Positions 63,753 through 64,000 of a DNA stretch of 64,000 bases are shown here, in pieces. Made by a program: the position numbers and the translations under genes. Under the pieces are notes generated by a model. The model made no database searches. It saw only the letters and a list, made by a program, of their open reading frames with translations, and had not been told where the DNA came from. Source of the DNA: Gracilariopsis chorda. Taxonomy: Eukaryota; Rhodophyta; Florideophyceae; Gracilariales; Gracilariaceae. The stretch spans positions 124,001 to 188,000 of the forward strand of contig NBIV01000003.1 in the NCBI GenBank assembly GCA_003194525.1. Direction: 5' to 3'. The first letter of the stretch is position 1, and every line of letters begins with the position of its first letter.

Positions 63753-64000
63753 CTACTTCTTTGCGAGTGACATCATAAACATATTAATGAAATTTTCATG
63801 TCGCTTGCCCTCCTCCGCGCGCGATTCTCGCTCATGGGACCTTTCCAAAGCCTTTTCCTTCCTATCTTCGTCGCGCTCCGCCTCTCCCTTCAGGCTGTCT
63901 TCACGCAGCTCTTGTCGGTCCCCTTTTTTCTCCTCACGCTCCAACGCTCTTGCTTCCTCCTCCTCATATCTCTTTGCCTGATCCTGCATCATTTGGAGTT
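63753..64000 (-). CDS. Coiled-coil C-terminus of Harbinger Myb-like protein (partial)
   Basis: Minus-strand open frame that runs to the window end. It codes for a continuous charged helix (ARALEREEKKGDRQELREDSL, EERKRHENFINM-like end), the usual C-terminus of the Myb/SANT-like partner, and ends at 63753, 18 bases after the transposase stop. The DNA-binding domain lies beyond the window. Orientation is convergent, as in the other two Harbinger elements. Confidence 0.6.
   Translation of the reverse strand, partial: LQMMQDQAKRYEEEEARALEREEKKGDRQELREDSLKGEAERDEDRKEKALERSHERESRAEEGKRHENFINMFMMSLAKK

Overview
This is a eukaryotic nuclear segment, almost entirely made of transposable elements, with one small island of two ordinary host genes. 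There are no operons or ribosome-binding sites; a spliceosomal intron, SWIM and C2H2 zinc fingers, Helitron Rep/helicase, PIF/Harbinger, MULE and pogo transposases and Ty1/copia and Ty3/gypsy retroelements all point to a eukaryote. The dense, nested repeat landscape around compact, intron-poor genes, and the Myb/SANT-type partner proteins of the Harbinger elements, fit a red alga of the Chondrus type. That organism call is inference; an oomycete or another protist is not excluded.

Layout. 1-790 is the decayed tail of a Helitron helicase. 865-9470 is an old minus-strand Ty3/gypsy element split by a young Ty1/copia element (1945-6925) with near-identical LTRs, a 5-bp target duplication (ACAGT), a half-tRNA primer site and a gag-pol -1 frameshift signal. 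10059-12350 is a decayed Harbinger element. 12540-20510 is a large Helitron (Rep plus PIF1-type helicase with an unusual RGG/zinc-knuckle N-terminal extension), flanked by copies of one palindromic module. 20613-21255 and 36927-37622 are two copies of a highly structured repeat whose hairpins covary. 21558-21745 is a 65-bp palindromic tandem repeat. 24116-25526 is the host gene island: a four-finger C2H2 protein with one 80-bp intron, and a convergent CAP/PR-1-family protein with a histidine-rich head. 28468-31060 is an apparently intact Harbinger element with terminal inverted repeats and an ACT target duplication. 31200-36600 holds decayed retroelement pieces and a 372-bp tandem duplication. 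39240-44350 is an inverted, internally deleted relative of the Helitron with the same module array. 45090-46260 is a pogo/Tigger-like transposase remnant. 46710-53466 is a decayed plus-strand Ty3/gypsy element that carries an antisense ORF next to its 3' LTR. 55404-56144 is a Ulp1-like protease fragment, 56345-58600 a truncated minus-strand copia element, 59480-60010 a GC-rich minisatellite, 60080-61310 a MULE transposase remnant with a SWIM finger, and 62565-64000 a third Harbinger element running off the window.

The genes do not form a cellular pathway. They are sets of transposition functions: gag/protease/integrase/RT for the LTR elements, Rep-helicase for the Helitrons, and transposase plus Myb-like DNA-binding partner, always convergent, for the Harbinger elements. 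The copia element, the 28468-31060 Harbinger element and the two host genes are the only long stretches with undamaged reading frames.
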